A program made the position numbers and the translations under genes. Shown piece after piece: positions 15,898 to 24,792 of a stretch of DNA of 64,000 nt. The notes under the pieces are model-generated. The model made no database searches and had not been told where the DNA came from. It saw only the letters and a list, made by a program, of their open reading frames with translations. Within the stretch, counting starts at the first letter, position 1, and each line of letters starts with the position of its first letter. The stretch is from Desertimonas flava (GTDB lineage: Bacteria > Actinomycetota > Acidimicrobiia > Acidimicrobiales > Ilumatobacteraceae), in assembly GCF_003426815.1 (NCBI RefSeq), contig NZ_QKYK01000007.1, positions 124,001 to 188,000 of the forward strand, read 5' to 3'.

Positions 15898-16980
15898 TCA
15901 GGACTCGAGCTGATAGAAGACCCGCTCGGTGGCCTCGACCTCACCGTCGGCGGGGACGTTGTCGGAGGTCACCAGCACGGACGTGGCGAGGATCTGCACG
16001 CCCTCGACGCCGGGCGCCGGATTTCCGGCCAGCATCGATGCGGCGATGCGGCACGCCGCCTCGCCGCCGGCCTCGTGACCATCGGCCACCGTGGCCACGA
16101 ACGGGCCACCGGCCCGAATGGCCGCGTACTCCTCGGGGTCGCCGTTCATCGACACCACGATGGCATCGCTCCCGGCCGCCTCGACCGCCTGGGCCGCGCC
16201 GACGCCGAGCGAACCGAATCCGCCGATCACCGCGACGGCGTCGGGGTCGGCCTGCAGGGCGGCCTCGGTCGCGGTCTGTGCCGCCTCCGCGCTGAACCCG
16301 AGGGCGTCACCAACGATGGTGAGCTCGATGTCGGGATACTCGGCGAAGACCTCCTGGATGCCCTGCTCACGGCTCTGCAGCGCCGGGTTGTTGGCGTTGA
16401 CGAGGATCACCGAGCCGGCGCCGCCGATCTGCTCGGCGACGTAGCGGGCGATGATGCGCCCGTCCTCGGCCTGGTTGGCGTCGAGCGACACGACTCCGGC
16501 CGGGTTGCCCGCCCCCCACGTGATGAACGGCACGCCGGCCTCGTTGAAGCGGGCGATCGTGGCGTCCTGGCCGCTCATGTCGATGCCGATGTTGAACACC
16601 GCCTGACGGCCCGAGGCCTCCCACGCGTCGAGGATCGCCGGCAGCTTCGTCGGGTCGCCGCCGACGTCCTGGAAGTCGACGTCGGCGCCGTTGTCGGTCA
16701 GGCACTTCTCGAGCGGGCGCGACCAGCGCTCGGCGCCCGGCACCGGCGCGAGGTTGGCGATGCCGACGCTCACGCCCTCGAGCGCGCTGAGGTCGTCGGG
16801 GATCTCGACGATGGTCGCCCCCTCGGGGACACCGCCGCTGGCGGTGTCGCCCCCGGCGGCCGCGCCGTCGGTGCCCGCCGGTTCGGTGCCGGGCTCGGTG
16901 GACGCGGCGGCGCTGCCCGCGGCAGCGAGGGCGATCAGCAGCGCGGACGCTGCGATCACGGTCGGTCGGCGTGTGTTCAT
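15898..16980 (-). CDS. Sugar-type ABC transporter substrate-binding protein (RbsB/periplasmic-binding-protein-1 family)
   Basis: A 360-residue secreted binding protein. A signal peptide, TVIAASALLIALAAAGSAAA, is followed by a low-complexity Thr/Gly/Ala linker. The mature part has the type-I periplasmic fold with GVSVGIANLAPVPGAERW at the start, FNIGIDMSG, and DAVAVIGGFGSLGVGAAQA. It has no lipobox Cys. It is read from the same strand as the permease ending 82 bp upstream, and pairs functionally with the RbsA-like ATPase encoded divergently. A second, related binding protein is encoded at 20892. Confidence 0.88.
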   Translation of the reverse strand: MNTRRPTVIAASALLIALAAAGSAAASTEPGTEPAGTDGAAAGGDTASGGVPEGATIVEIPDDLSALEGVSVGIANLAPVPGAERWSRPLEKCLTDNGADVDFQDVGGDPTKLPAILDAWEASGRQAVFNIGIDMSGQDATIARFNEAGVPFITWGAGNPAGVVSLDANQAEDGRIIARYVAEQIGGAGSVILVNANNPALQSREQGIQEVFAEYPDIELTIVGDALGFSAEAAQTATEAALQADPDAVAVIGGFGSLGVGAAQAVEAAGSDAIVVSMNGDPEEYAAIRAGGPFVATVADGHEAGGEAACRIAASMLAGNPAPGVEGVQILATSVLVTSDNVPADGEVEATERVFYQLES

Positions 16981-17062
16981 GGTTCCCCCTGGTCGGTTGA
17001 TGTGACGGTGTGGTGTGTCGGTGGACGGAAGCGGTGGTGGACGATCCGCTGAGTGCTGGCGG

Positions 17063-18265
17063 CTAGGTGCTGGCGGCGGCCCGGCGGGCGAGGCCGGCGA
17101 ACGTGAGCGCGGCGACGAGGATCACCCCGTTGGCGATCGTCTGGGCGTAACCGGGCACGCCGAGGATGATGAGGCCCGAGAACGTCACGGTCATCAGGGC
17201 CACGCCGATCAACGTGCCGACGATGTGGAACTCGCCCTCCTTGAGCGAGACGGCGCCGAGGAAGCAGGCCGTGAACGCCTGCAGCAGGTACGACCCCTGG
17301 TTGCCGACGAGCGTGACGGCCGAGCCGGTGCGGCCGGCGGCGAGCATGATCCCGGCGAAGGACGCGACCACGGCGCAGATGACGAACGCGGCCAGCCGGT
17401 AGCGCCTGACGTTGATGCCCGCCAGTCGCGACGCCTCGGCGTTGCCGCCGACGGCGTCCATGCGACGGCCGGCCTCGGTCTGGTTGAGGAACACCCACAG
17501 CACGGCCAGCACGGCGAGCGCGGCCACGGCGATGATCGGCACGCTGAGCCCGCCGAGGTCGATCTCCAGCGTCTTGCCGAACGGCTCGACCACCCACTTC
17601 CACGACGACGGCGCCCGCCAGCCGAAGAGGGTGCCTTGCACGGTTCCCGTGATCTCGGCGGGCAGCTGCACCGACCGGCCGTCCGACAGCCGGACGAGGT
17701 AGCCATCGACGATGCCGGCCACGCCGAGCGTGGCGATGAACGCAGTGACGCCGAAGTACGACACGACGATGCCGTTCACGACGCCGACGATGAAGCCGAA
17801 CACCAGGGCGGCGATGAGCGCGACCAGTGCGGTCGACTGCCAGGACGCGCCGAACACAGCGCCGCCCCCGATGTCGGTGAACGGGATCGTCGGCCACGTG
17901 ATCACGTACGAGCCCTGGGCGAACTGGGCGAACATCGCGCCGCCGAGCGTGAGCGTCGCCGCGATCGAGAGGTCGAACTCGCCGAGGAGCAGCACCACCG
18001 TCAGGCCGCCGGCGAGGATGGCGAGGACGGCCGACTGGCGCAGCACGAGCGACACGTTGGCGCCGGTGAGGAACCGCTGGTTGCCGAGGATGATCTCGGA
18101 CAGGACGGCGAAGAGCACTACCAGCACGGCGAGGAAGATCAGCGTTCCGTAGCGCGACATGAAGATCAGCGCCCGGCGCATCGAGTCGGGCGAGTCGGCC
18201 GCGCGCCGGCCACCCGATGGTTCCGTCGCCTCCAACTCGACCGCCTCGACGAGCGTTTGTGTCAT
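17063..18265 (-). CDS. Sugar-type ABC transporter permease (RbsC-like)
   Basis: A 400-residue integral membrane protein of the BPD_transp_2 family, with about ten hydrophobic segments (for example LIFLAVLVVLFAVLSEIIL and LVALIAALVFGFIVGVVNGI). The family motif region FGVTAFIATLGVAGIVDG and NAEASRLAGINVRRYRLAAF are recognisable. I start it at ATG 18265, behind GGGGGAGAG; a longer frame to 18319 has no ribosome site. It is divergent from the ATPase gene at 18459 and followed by a binding-protein gene. No second permease is present, so a homodimeric channel is expected. Confidence 0.9.
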   Translation of the reverse strand: MTQTLVEAVELEATEPSGGRRAADSPDSMRRALIFMSRYGTLIFLAVLVVLFAVLSEIILGNQRFLTGANVSLVLRQSAVLAILAGGLTVVLLLGEFDLSIAATLTLGGAMFAQFAQGSYVITWPTIPFTDIGGGAVFGASWQSTALVALIAALVFGFIVGVVNGIVVSYFGVTAFIATLGVAGIVDGYLVRLSDGRSVQLPAEITGTVQGTLFGWRAPSSWKWVVEPFGKTLEIDLGGLSVPIIAVAALAVLAVLWVFLNQTEAGRRMDAVGGNAEASRLAGINVRRYRLAAFVICAVVASFAGIMLAAGRTGSAVTLVGNQGSYLLQAFTACFLGAVSLKEGEFHIVGTLIGVALMTVTFSGLIILGVPGYAQTIANGVILVAALTFAGLARRAAAST

Positions 18266-18458
18266 CTCTCCCCCAAGCCAAACGATACTCCGACTACGTC
18301 GGGGCGTCGGCAGCATCATGGCAGACGTGACCGCGTAACGCCAGTGTCAGAGCCGGCCCACTACGAATTCGAAACCCAACAAGTGGTCAGTTATCTCTTT
18401 CGCCGGCGCGATTCGTGCTCTATAGTCACCGCCGGGGACGGGATCCGGGGGGCCTGCG
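18266..18458. promoter_or_regulatory. Divergent promoter region between RbsC-like and RbsA-like genes
   Basis: This 193-bp region must drive both arms of the importer. On the plus strand TATAGT (18421-18426) is a good -10 but no consensus -35 stands 17 bp before it. CCGACTACGTCGG (around 18290) is a dyad close to the minus-strand start and could be an operator. No regulator gene is adjacent. Confidence 0.4.
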
Positions 18459-19982
18459 TTGTCAACACATCACGTCGTCGAGATCGCCGGCCTGTGCAAG
18501 CAGTTCCCGGGTGTGCGCGCCCTCGACAACGCGTCGCTCACCATCGAGGCGGGGGAGGTGCACGGGCTCGTCGGCGAGAACGGCGCGGGCAAGTCGACGC
18601 TCATCAAGATCCTCGCCGGCGCGCAGCAACGCGACTCGGGCACGATCCTCGTCGACGGCGCCGAGGTCTCGCTCAGCCACGAGTCCGAGGCCGACGCCCT
18701 CGGCCTGCACTTCATCCACCAGGACGTCGCCCTCGTCCCCCGGCTGAGCGTCGCCGAGAACGTGTTCCTCGGCCGCCGCCTCCCGCGCCGCGGTCCGTTC
18801 GTGTCGAAGCGCGCGGCCCGGGCGGCCGCGTCGACCGTGCTGCGTGACTTCGTCGACGTCGATCCCGCCACTCCCGTAGCCGCGCTCAGCGTCGCCGAGC
18901 GCTGGATGGTGAGCATCGCCCGCGCCTGCTCGGGCGACGCCCGCCTCGTGGTCATGGACGAGCCCACCGTCGCGCTCGCCGACGCCGAGGTGGAGCGGGT
19001 GTTCGAGGCCGTCGATCGCCTCCGCTCCCGCAGTATCGCCGTACTCTTCGTCTCGCACCGGCTCGGCGAGATCCTGCGGATCGCCGACACCGTGACGGTG
19101 ATGAAGGACGGCTGCACCGTCGGCCGGCACGCCATCTCCACGCTCGACCGCACGCGCCTGATCTCGGCGATCATCGGTCGCGAGGCCGGGGCGATCGAAC
19201 CGCTCGGCGAACCGGCGGCGCCACGCGACGACGTCGTGCTCGAGGCGCGGGGACTGAGCGGTGGCCCGCTCCAGGACGTCGACCTGACCCTCCGGGCGGG
19301 CGAGATCCTCGGCATCGGCGGACTCGTCGGCTCCGGCCGCACGTCGCTGCTGCTCACGCTGTTCGGGCACCACAAGCCGGCGGGTGGCGAGCTCCTCGTG
19401 GATGGCAAGCCGGTGCGCTTCCACTCACCGGCCGACGCCATCCGGGCCGGGTTCGCGCTCATCCCTGAGGAGCGGCGCACGCAGGGTCTGCTGCCGCGAC
19501 GTTCGATCCGCGAGAACGTGGTGCTCGCCCACCTCCAGGACTTCCGCCGCTCGGCCCGGATCCCCACGCCCGACCGGCGGGCCGAGACGGATCGTACGAA
19601 GCGGGAGATCGACCGCCTCAAGATCGCCGCGACCGGACCGGCGCAGATCATCTCCACGCTGTCGGGCGGCAACCAGCAGAAGGCCCTGCTCTCCCGCTGG
19701 CTCGTCGGCCGCAAGACGCGGGTACTCCTCCTCGACGAGCCCACCAAGGGCGTCGACGTGGGCGCCAAGACCGAGATCCTCCGGCTCGTCTCCGAGCTGG
19801 CGGCCGGCGGCGTCGCCGTCATCATCGCCTCGTCCGACCTGGAGGAGACGGCGGCGATCGCCCACCGGGTGGTCGTGCTTCGGGAAGGACGCACCGCCGG
19901 GGAGCTGACGCGACCCACCACCGAGGCGGAGATCCTCCACCTCTGCTACCAGACGCCGACGACCGTAGGAGGTCCGCCATGA
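18459..19982 (+). CDS. Sugar-type ABC transporter ATPase with two nucleotide-binding domains (RbsA/MglA-like)
   Basis: A 507-residue tandem ATPase. The first domain has Walker A GENGAGKSTL, a signature-like LSVAERWMVSIARAC and Walker B LVVMDEPTVAL. The second has the degenerate Walker A GLVGSGRTSLLL usual for this family, a clear signature LSGGNQQKALLSRWL and Walker B VLLLDEPTKGVD. It drives uptake of a sugar, polyol or related compound with the permease encoded divergently. The start is a TTG with a GGGGGG-rich leader. Its last four bases overlap the enoyl-CoA hydratase start (ATGA), an unusual partner. Confidence 0.92.
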   Translation: MSTHHVVEIAGLCKQFPGVRALDNASLTIEAGEVHGLVGENGAGKSTLIKILAGAQQRDSGTILVDGAEVSLSHESEADALGLHFIHQDVALVPRLSVAENVFLGRRLPRRGPFVSKRAARAAASTVLRDFVDVDPATPVAALSVAERWMVSIARACSGDARLVVMDEPTVALADAEVERVFEAVDRLRSRSIAVLFVSHRLGEILRIADTVTVMKDGCTVGRHAISTLDRTRLISAIIGREAGAIEPLGEPAAPRDDVVLEARGLSGGPLQDVDLTLRAGEILGIGGLVGSGRTSLLLTLFGHHKPAGGELLVDGKPVRFHSPADAIRAGFALIPEERRTQGLLPRRSIRENVVLAHLQDFRRSARIPTPDRRAETDRTKREIDRLKIAATGPAQIISTLSGGNQQKALLSRWLVGRKTRVLLLDEPTKGVDVGAKTEILRLVSELAAGGVAVIIASSDLEETAAIAHRVVVLREGRTAGELTRPTTEAEILHLCYQTPTTVGGPP

Positions 19983-20785
19983 CCACACCCGTCTTCACCG
20001 AACCGATCCCCGACCTCGGCCGCTGGTTCGTGGACCGGGACGACGAGGTGTGCGTCCTCCGCTACGACGGCGGCGACCGACGGACGCTCGGCATCGAGGG
20101 GGCGCGCGAGGTGGGCGACCTGATCGCCGAGCGCGCGGCACGCGACGAGCCGCCGGTGCTCGTGCTCGTCGTCGACGTGCTGCACGCCGAGCTCGCCGAG
20201 GTGCGCCAGATGTCCGACGGCCGCCCGATCGCCGATTGGGCGCCGTGGGTCCGGGCGATCGATCTGGTCGAGCACTACCCGAGCGCCACCGTGGTGGCGG
20301 TCGAACGCCAGGCGAGCTGCGGCGGCCTGGAACTGTCCCTCGCCGCCGACCTCCGCGTCGCCTCACCGACCGCCCGGCTCGGTGTGCTCGAGACACGTAT
20401 GGGCATCCTCCCCGGCGCCGGCGGCACGCAGCGGCTGCCCGAGCTCGTCGGCACCGGCAACGCCGCCCTGCTCGTCCTCACCGGCGCCACCGTGTCGGGG
20501 AACGAGGCGCACCGCATGGGCCTCGTCCAGCTGCTCGACCACGATCCCGTCGGGCGGGCGATCGCCCTCGCCGAGCATCTCGCGACGATCGGCCCCGTCG
20601 TGCTCGGCGCCGCCAAGGGGGCGCTCGCCGCCGGGCGGGTGCGCAGCGCCGACGGGTTCCGCGCCGAGGGAAAGGCCTTCCTCTCCGTCGTCGGGACGGA
20701 GCCCACCAAGCGCCGCATCGACGCGTGGCTCGACGCCCAACGCGCCGGGACGAACCCGGCGCTCGACACCAGTCCGCTGCCGTGA
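19979..20785 (+). CDS. Enoyl-CoA hydratase/isomerase family protein
   Basis: A 268-residue crotonase-fold protein. ERQASCGGLELSLAADLRVA contains the oxyanion-hole region and the first acidic position. LETRMGILPGAGGTQRLPEL carries the second, in the family's GGTQRLP context. The reaction may be hydration, isomerisation or hydrolysis of an acyl-CoA. It is translationally coupled to the transporter ATPase and followed by a second binding protein 106 bp later. Linking a crotonase to an RbsABC importer suggests that the imported compound is degraded through CoA thioesters rather than glycolysis; this is inference. Confidence 0.88.
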   Translation: MTTPVFTEPIPDLGRWFVDRDDEVCVLRYDGGDRRTLGIEGAREVGDLIAERAARDEPPVLVLVVDVLHAELAEVRQMSDGRPIADWAPWVRAIDLVEHYPSATVVAVERQASCGGLELSLAADLRVASPTARLGVLETRMGILPGAGGTQRLPELVGTGNAALLVLTGATVSGNEAHRMGLVQLLDHDPVGRAIALAEHLATIGPVVLGAAKGALAAGRVRSADGFRAEGKAFLSVVGTEPTKRRIDAWLDAQRAGTNPALDTSPLP

Positions 20786-20891
20786 ACCGCTCGGTGCGGG
20801 ACACGACGCGGTCGCCGCGGTTCACAGCCGCGGCGATCACCACACAGCCCACCCACGAACGGACGTGGGGACACGAGAACCGGGGGACCAC

Positions 20892-21947
20892 ATGAAGCAC
20901 GCACTGATCACGAGGCGCACGGCTGCGCTCGGCGCCGCCGTCGCACTGGCGACCGCACTGGGCGCCGGGCACGCGACTGCCGGCAATGCCACCGGGTCGG
21001 CCGACACCGCGGGTGAGTCGGCGGCCGACCTGTCGGCGTTCGAGGGCACGACCGTCGGCATCGTGTCGCTGGCGCCCGGCCTCGAGCCGGTCGACCGCAT
21101 CGGCGCCGGCGTCGAGGAGTGCGTCGCGGCCAACGGCGGCACGACCCAGGTGTTCGACGCCAAGGGGGGCGCCGAGGCGGTGCTCGCCTTCGAGCAGGCC
21201 AACGCCGCGGGCGTCGACGCGATCTACAACATCGCCAACGACGTGAGCGGTGGCGGGCTCGACGCCGGTCTCGCCGAGGCGGCGGCCGCCGGACGCCCGG
21301 TGGTCACGGCGTGGGGCGGTCAGCGCACCGGCACGTATGCGATCACCGGCCTGGAGTTCCAGAGCGCCGCCCGCGTCGGCCAGTACGTCATCGACCGGCT
21401 GGCGGCGCAGAACGACGGCGTCGCCGCCGGCACCGTGCTCGTCGTCAACTCCAGGGTCACGCCGAGCCTGCGCCAGCGCGCCGACGCCTTCAAGGCGATG
21501 GTCGGGCCCGACACGGAGTTCCCTGACATCGAGATCCAGGAGATCGAGGTCGACATCGCCAACGCCTTGGCCGATGCGCAGGCGAAGGTCGAGCAGGCGA
21601 TCCAGGCCGACCCCGAGATCGACGCCGTATACGCCTCGTTCGACACGATCGGGCAGGGCGCGGCGACGGCCATCGACTCGGCCGGGGGCAGCCAGTTCGT
21701 CGTGTCGTTCAACGGCGATTCGACGGCGCTCGACATGATCCGCCAGAACAAGAGCTTCGCGGCCACGGCGGCCAACGACCTCGAGGGCACTGCGGCGCTC
21801 GCCTGCGAACTGCTCGCCGAGCTCCTCGCCGGCGGAACGCCGGGCGCCACCACCTACTGGATGGACAGCCCACTGGTGACCCAGGAGAACATCCCCGACG
21901 AGGGCTTCGTCACCGGCGCCGGGGCCTTCGAGCTCTACGAAGGCTGA
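20892..21947 (+). CDS. Second sugar-type ABC transporter substrate-binding protein (RbsB-like)
   Basis: A 351-residue secreted protein with signal peptide TAALGAAVALATALGAGHATA. It shares the layout of the binding protein at 15898: an acidic linker, LSAFEGTTVGIVSLAPGLEP, a YNIANDVSGGG segment equivalent to FNIGIDMSGQD, and INNxP-like ENIPDEG near the end. The two are clear paralogues. The ATG at 20892 follows GGGGGA. It is the third gene of the ATPase-crotonase unit, and a strong hairpin follows it. Two binding proteins for one permease suggests two related ligands. Confidence 0.87.
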   Translation: MKHALITRRTAALGAAVALATALGAGHATAGNATGSADTAGESAADLSAFEGTTVGIVSLAPGLEPVDRIGAGVEECVAANGGTTQVFDAKGGAEAVLAFEQANAAGVDAIYNIANDVSGGGLDAGLAEAAAAGRPVVTAWGGQRTGTYAITGLEFQSAARVGQYVIDRLAAQNDGVAAGTVLVVNSRVTPSLRQRADAFKAMVGPDTEFPDIEIQEIEVDIANALADAQAKVEQAIQADPEIDAVYASFDTIGQGAATAIDSAGGSQFVVSFNGDSTALDMIRQNKSFAATAANDLEGTAALACELLAELLAGGTPGATTYWMDSPLVTQENIPDEGFVTGAGAFELYEG

Positions 21948-21965
21948 GCTCGACCCGCCACGCCA

Positions 21966-22026
21966 CCCCGCGTTCCTGTACTGGATTCGACCCGTCTACG
22001 GGACAGAACCAGACAGGAACGTGGGG
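21966..22026 (+). terminator. Long stem-loop after the binding-protein gene
   Basis: Arms CCCCGCGTTCCTGT (21966-21979) and ACAGGAACGTGGGG (22013-22026) pair with one mismatch around a 33-base loop that contains an inner CCCGT-ct-ACGGG hairpin. It lies 19 bp after the stop. There is no T-run, which is common for high-GC actinobacterial terminators. Confidence 0.5.
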
Positions 22027-22076
22027 CAGGCGCGGCGGTGCCACTCGGCGTGATCGTTCGCCACGTCCGGCGATCA

Positions 22077-22091
22077 CTTGACTTTTCCAAG
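22077..22091 (+). promoter_or_regulatory. 15-bp HxlR-operon element, copy upstream of the hydrolase operon
   Basis: CTTGACTTTTCCAAG has CTTG/CAAG dyad ends and contains a TTGACT that may serve as -35. The exact reverse complement lies at 26216-26230, upstream of the DUF3237-HxlR operon. Sharing an identical 15-mer between the promoters of two convergent operons points to one regulator, probably the HxlR protein encoded at 25080. Confidence 0.55.
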
Positions 22092-22111
22092 CGAAGCGCG
22101 ATGATCGGCAT

Positions 22112-22870
22112 GTGTGCGCGCTCGCTCTCCAGCCGCCGTCCGTCGTCCTCGTCCACGGTGCGTGGCACGGCGGCGAGTGCTGGACACGTGTCGCCACGCG
22201 ATTACGTTCGCGCGGCGTCAGCGTCCACGCACCCACGCTGACCGGGCTGGGCAATCGCGCGTCTGAGCTGACCCCGGCGACCGACCTGGCGACCCACGTC
22301 GATGACGTCGTGGGCGTGCTCGACGCGGTCGACACTCCCGTGGTGCTCGTCGGGCACAGCTACGCCGGCTTCGTCGTGCGCGCCGCAGCCGACCGGCGAC
22401 CCGATCTCATTCATCGGCTCGTGCTCGTCGACGGCTGGTTCGGCGCCGACGGCGCGTCACTGTTCGACCAGGCACCCGACTGGTTCACGGCAGCGATGCG
22501 CGACGCAGCGGCGCGCGAGGGGGACGGCTGGCGGATCCCGATCCCCGATCCCAGCCTGGTCGGCGTCGACGATCCGGCCGATGCGGCGTGGCTCCGCGAG
22601 CAGCTCACGCCACACCCGCTGGCGACGTTCGAGCAGGCCACCGAGCTGACCGGTGTCGTCGACACGATCGACACCGTCGCGATCACGACAGCCCAGCAAC
22701 TCCTGCCGTTCCGCACGTGGGCCTCCGATGCCGGCTGGCCCGTCGTCGACGTCGACAGCGGCCACGACGCCATGGTCACCGCGCCGGCCGAGTTGGCGGC
22801 GGCCCTCGGCCGTCTCGCCGGTCTCGACGACCTCGCCGCCTCACCCTCCCACCCCCAGGAGACATCATGA
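22112..22870 (+). CDS. Alpha/beta-fold hydrolase
   Basis: A 252-residue hydrolase. The N-terminal VVLVHGAWHGGECW holds the oxyanion-hole HG, and the nucleophile elbow is VLVGHSYAGFV with the Ser at about residue 92. The catalytic His lies near the end in DVDSGHDAMVTAP. The pattern is that of the EstC/salicylate-esterase-like Abhydrolase_6 subgroup. It probably starts at GTG 22112, 20 bp after the shared 15-mer, leaving a very short leader. It overlaps the next gene by four bases and heads an operon with an NTF2-cupin fusion and an LLM oxidoreductase. Confidence 0.85.
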   Translation: MCALALQPPSVVLVHGAWHGGECWTRVATRLRSRGVSVHAPTLTGLGNRASELTPATDLATHVDDVVGVLDAVDTPVVLVGHSYAGFVVRAAADRRPDLIHRLVLVDGWFGADGASLFDQAPDWFTAAMRDAAAREGDGWRIPIPDPSLVGVDDPADAAWLREQLTPHPLATFEQATELTGVVDTIDTVAITTAQQLLPFRTWASDAGWPVVDVDSGHDAMVTAPAELAAALGRLAGLDDLAASPSHPQETS

Positions 22871-23706
22871 CCACCACCACGGACCACGCACCGATCACAC
22901 CGATCGACGACCGCACCGCCGTCGTCGACGCCCTCTACCGGTTCGCCGCCGGACAGGACGACCGCGACCCGGCGGTCCTGCGGTCGGCGTTCACCGACGA
23001 GGCCACGCTCGACTTCACGCAGCCGGCGCAACGGTTCGGTGCCGCCGGCCCGGTGTTCCGTGGTGTCGACGAGATCCTCACGATCCTCGACATCCTCGAG
23101 CCGCTCGTCACCAGCCACGTCGTCACCAACCCGCAGGTGGCCGTGGACGGCGACACGGCGACGATGCGCGCCCTCGTGGCCGCCCAGCACGTGCGTCGCG
23201 ACGACCCCGCTCGCCACCTGCTCCTGCAGAACGTCTACGACCTGGAACTTCGTCGCGACAGCGACGGGTTCCGCATCTCCACGATGCTCATCCGCACGCT
23301 CTGGTCCGACGGCGATCCCACCGTGCTGTTCGCCCCGCCGACTCCGGGGGACGGGCTGACGCTGACGCGAGCCGGCGAGCACCGCTGGATCGACGTCGGT
23401 GACGGCGTGTCGATCGCGGCCCTGCGGGTGGTGGGGGCCGGAGCGGGTTCGGCGCTGCTGCGGTTCGCGCCCGGCGCCCGCTCCCCCGCCCACCGTCATC
23501 CCGCCGGAGAGGATCTCTACATCCTGTCGGGACGCGTCCGCGTCGGCGACGTCGTACTGGAGGCCGGCGACTACCTCCACACCCCGGCCGGCGGCGTGCA
23601 CGACGCGGCGTCGGAGGACGGCGCGCTGATGTACATCTCTGTCCCGGAGCCGGTGGAGTTCCTGCCCACCGACGCGGCCGTCGACTCGGCGACTGCGGCA
23701 CGATGA
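22867..23706 (+). CDS. Fusion of an NTF2-like (SnoaL) domain and a cupin domain
   Basis: A 279-residue protein with two small catalytic folds in one chain. Residues about 15-150 are SnoaL/NTF2-like (VVDALYRFAAGQDDRDPAVL, then FTDEATLDF and RISTMLIRTLW). Residues about 165-265 are a cupin of the ChrR type, with FAPGARSPAHRHPAGEDLYI giving the His-x-His...Glu metal pattern and GDYLHTPAGGVHDA the second motif. The order suggests a polyketide-cyclase-like or dehydratase pocket joined to a metal site. It overlaps both neighbours by four bases. The reaction is unknown. Confidence 0.8.
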   Translation: MTTTTDHAPITPIDDRTAVVDALYRFAAGQDDRDPAVLRSAFTDEATLDFTQPAQRFGAAGPVFRGVDEILTILDILEPLVTSHVVTNPQVAVDGDTATMRALVAAQHVRRDDPARHLLLQNVYDLELRRDSDGFRISTMLIRTLWSDGDPTVLFAPPTPGDGLTLTRAGEHRWIDVGDGVSIAALRVVGAGAGSALLRFAPGARSPAHRHPAGEDLYILSGRVRVGDVVLEAGDYLHTPAGGVHDAASEDGALMYISVPEPVEFLPTDAAVDSATAAR

Positions 23707-24623
23707 CCACGCGGTTCGGCTGGCTCGTCTCCACCCGCGAGGGTGCCGGCGACCCCGACCGGCGCGTCGGGCCACTGGTCGACCTCGGCGTCGAGGCCGA
23801 GCGGCTCGGCTTCGACTCGGTGTGGGTGGGCGACAGTCCGATCGCCCGGCCCCGGCCCGACGCCATCGTCACGCTGGCCGCCATCGCCGCCCGGACCGTG
23901 ACGTGCATGCTGGGCACGGCCGTCCTCCTGCCGACGCTCCGGCATCCCGTGCTCGCCGCCCACGAACTGGCCACGCTCGACAACCTCGCCGACGGCCGTC
24001 TCGTCGCCGGCCTCGGCACCGGGTTCCCGATGCCGGCGACCCGCGACCAGTTCGACGCCCTCGGCGTGCCGTACGGCGACCGCATCGCCCGCTTCGAGGC
24101 CGCCGTGACGACGATGCGCGACCTGTGGCGCGGCGCTGGTCCGGTGGAGCTGGAGCCCCGACCCCACCGTGACGGTGGGCCGCCGCTGTGGTTCACCGGC
24201 ACTGCCCTCGGTGCCATCCGGCGGGCGGGCCGCATCGCCGACGGCTGGCTGCCCTACCCGCCCGATCCCGACACCTACCGGTCGGGTGCTGACGAGCTCG
24301 AGCGTCACGCCGCTGCGGCGGGCCGGCCCCGACCCACGCTCGGGCTGTACGCCACCGTCGCCGTCAGCGACGACACCCGCAGGGCACGCCGCGAGCTCGA
24401 TGACCGCATCTCCCGCTACTACGGCGTGCCGTCGGAGCTCGTCGGCCGGCACCAGGCCCTGTTCGCCGGCACCGCGGACGACGTCGCTGCGTGGCTCCAG
24501 CGCTACGTCGACGCCGGCGCCGAGCACGTCGTGATCCGCGCCGCCGCCGCCGATCAGCGCGAGGCGCTCGCCCGCGTGGCCGCCGATGTGTTGCCCCGCC
24601 TCCGCCCCGTCGCCGTCGCCTGA
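23703..24623 (+). CDS. LLM-class, F420-type oxidoreductase
   Basis: A 306-residue TIM-barrel enzyme of the luciferase-like monooxygenase superfamily. The markers are AERLGFDSVWVGDSPIARP, TVTCMLGTAVLLPTLRHPV, DGRLVAGLGTGFP and ADGWLPYPPDPDTY. In actinobacteria these usually use F420, although FMN cannot be excluded from sequence. It is the last gene of the hydrolase operon, starting inside the stop of the NTF2-cupin gene. It ends 32 bp before the first 46-bp hairpin repeat. Confidence 0.88.
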   Translation: MTTRFGWLVSTREGAGDPDRRVGPLVDLGVEAERLGFDSVWVGDSPIARPRPDAIVTLAAIAARTVTCMLGTAVLLPTLRHPVLAAHELATLDNLADGRLVAGLGTGFPMPATRDQFDALGVPYGDRIARFEAAVTTMRDLWRGAGPVELEPRPHRDGGPPLWFTGTALGAIRRAGRIADGWLPYPPDPDTYRSGADELERHAAAAGRPRPTLGLYATVAVSDDTRRARRELDDRISRYYGVPSELVGRHQALFAGTADDVAAWLQRYVDAGAEHVVIRAAAADQREALARVAADVLPRLRPVAVA

Positions 24624-24654
24624 TCCCGGCCCTCGACCTCACTCACGCGAGCAT

Positions 24655-24700
24655 CCGGAGGGTACATACCGGACGCTTCGGTGGTGTATTTACCCTCCGG
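24655..24700. repeat. 46-bp hairpin repeat, copy A
   Basis: Palindromic unit: outer arms CCGGAGGGTA and TACCCTCCGG with a central loop GGACGCTTCGGTGG shared by all four copies. The arm pair here differs slightly between sides (ACATACC against GGTGTATTT). It lies between two convergent operons and is followed after 27 bp by copy B. Confidence 0.85.
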
Positions 24701-24727
24701 TTCGCTGGCTGCCCGCCGGCTCACCGA

Positions 24728-24773
24728 CCGGAGGGTAAATACCGGACGCTTCGGTGGTGTAAATACCCTCCCG
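24728..24773. repeat. 46-bp hairpin repeat, copy B
   Basis: Same orientation and length as copy A: left arm GGAGGGTAAATACC, right side GTAAATACCCTCC. It ends 20 bp before the 3' end of the DUF1330 gene. Two hairpins in a 170-bp convergent gap would stop transcription from both sides. Confidence 0.85.
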
Positions 24774-24792
24774 TCGCCAGGCGCGAGGTCGG

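Noticed and set aside
17015-18847. A plus-strand open frame of 610 codons
   Set aside because: It lies opposite the RbsC-like permease and has a His/Asp/Arg-rich translation without any motif.
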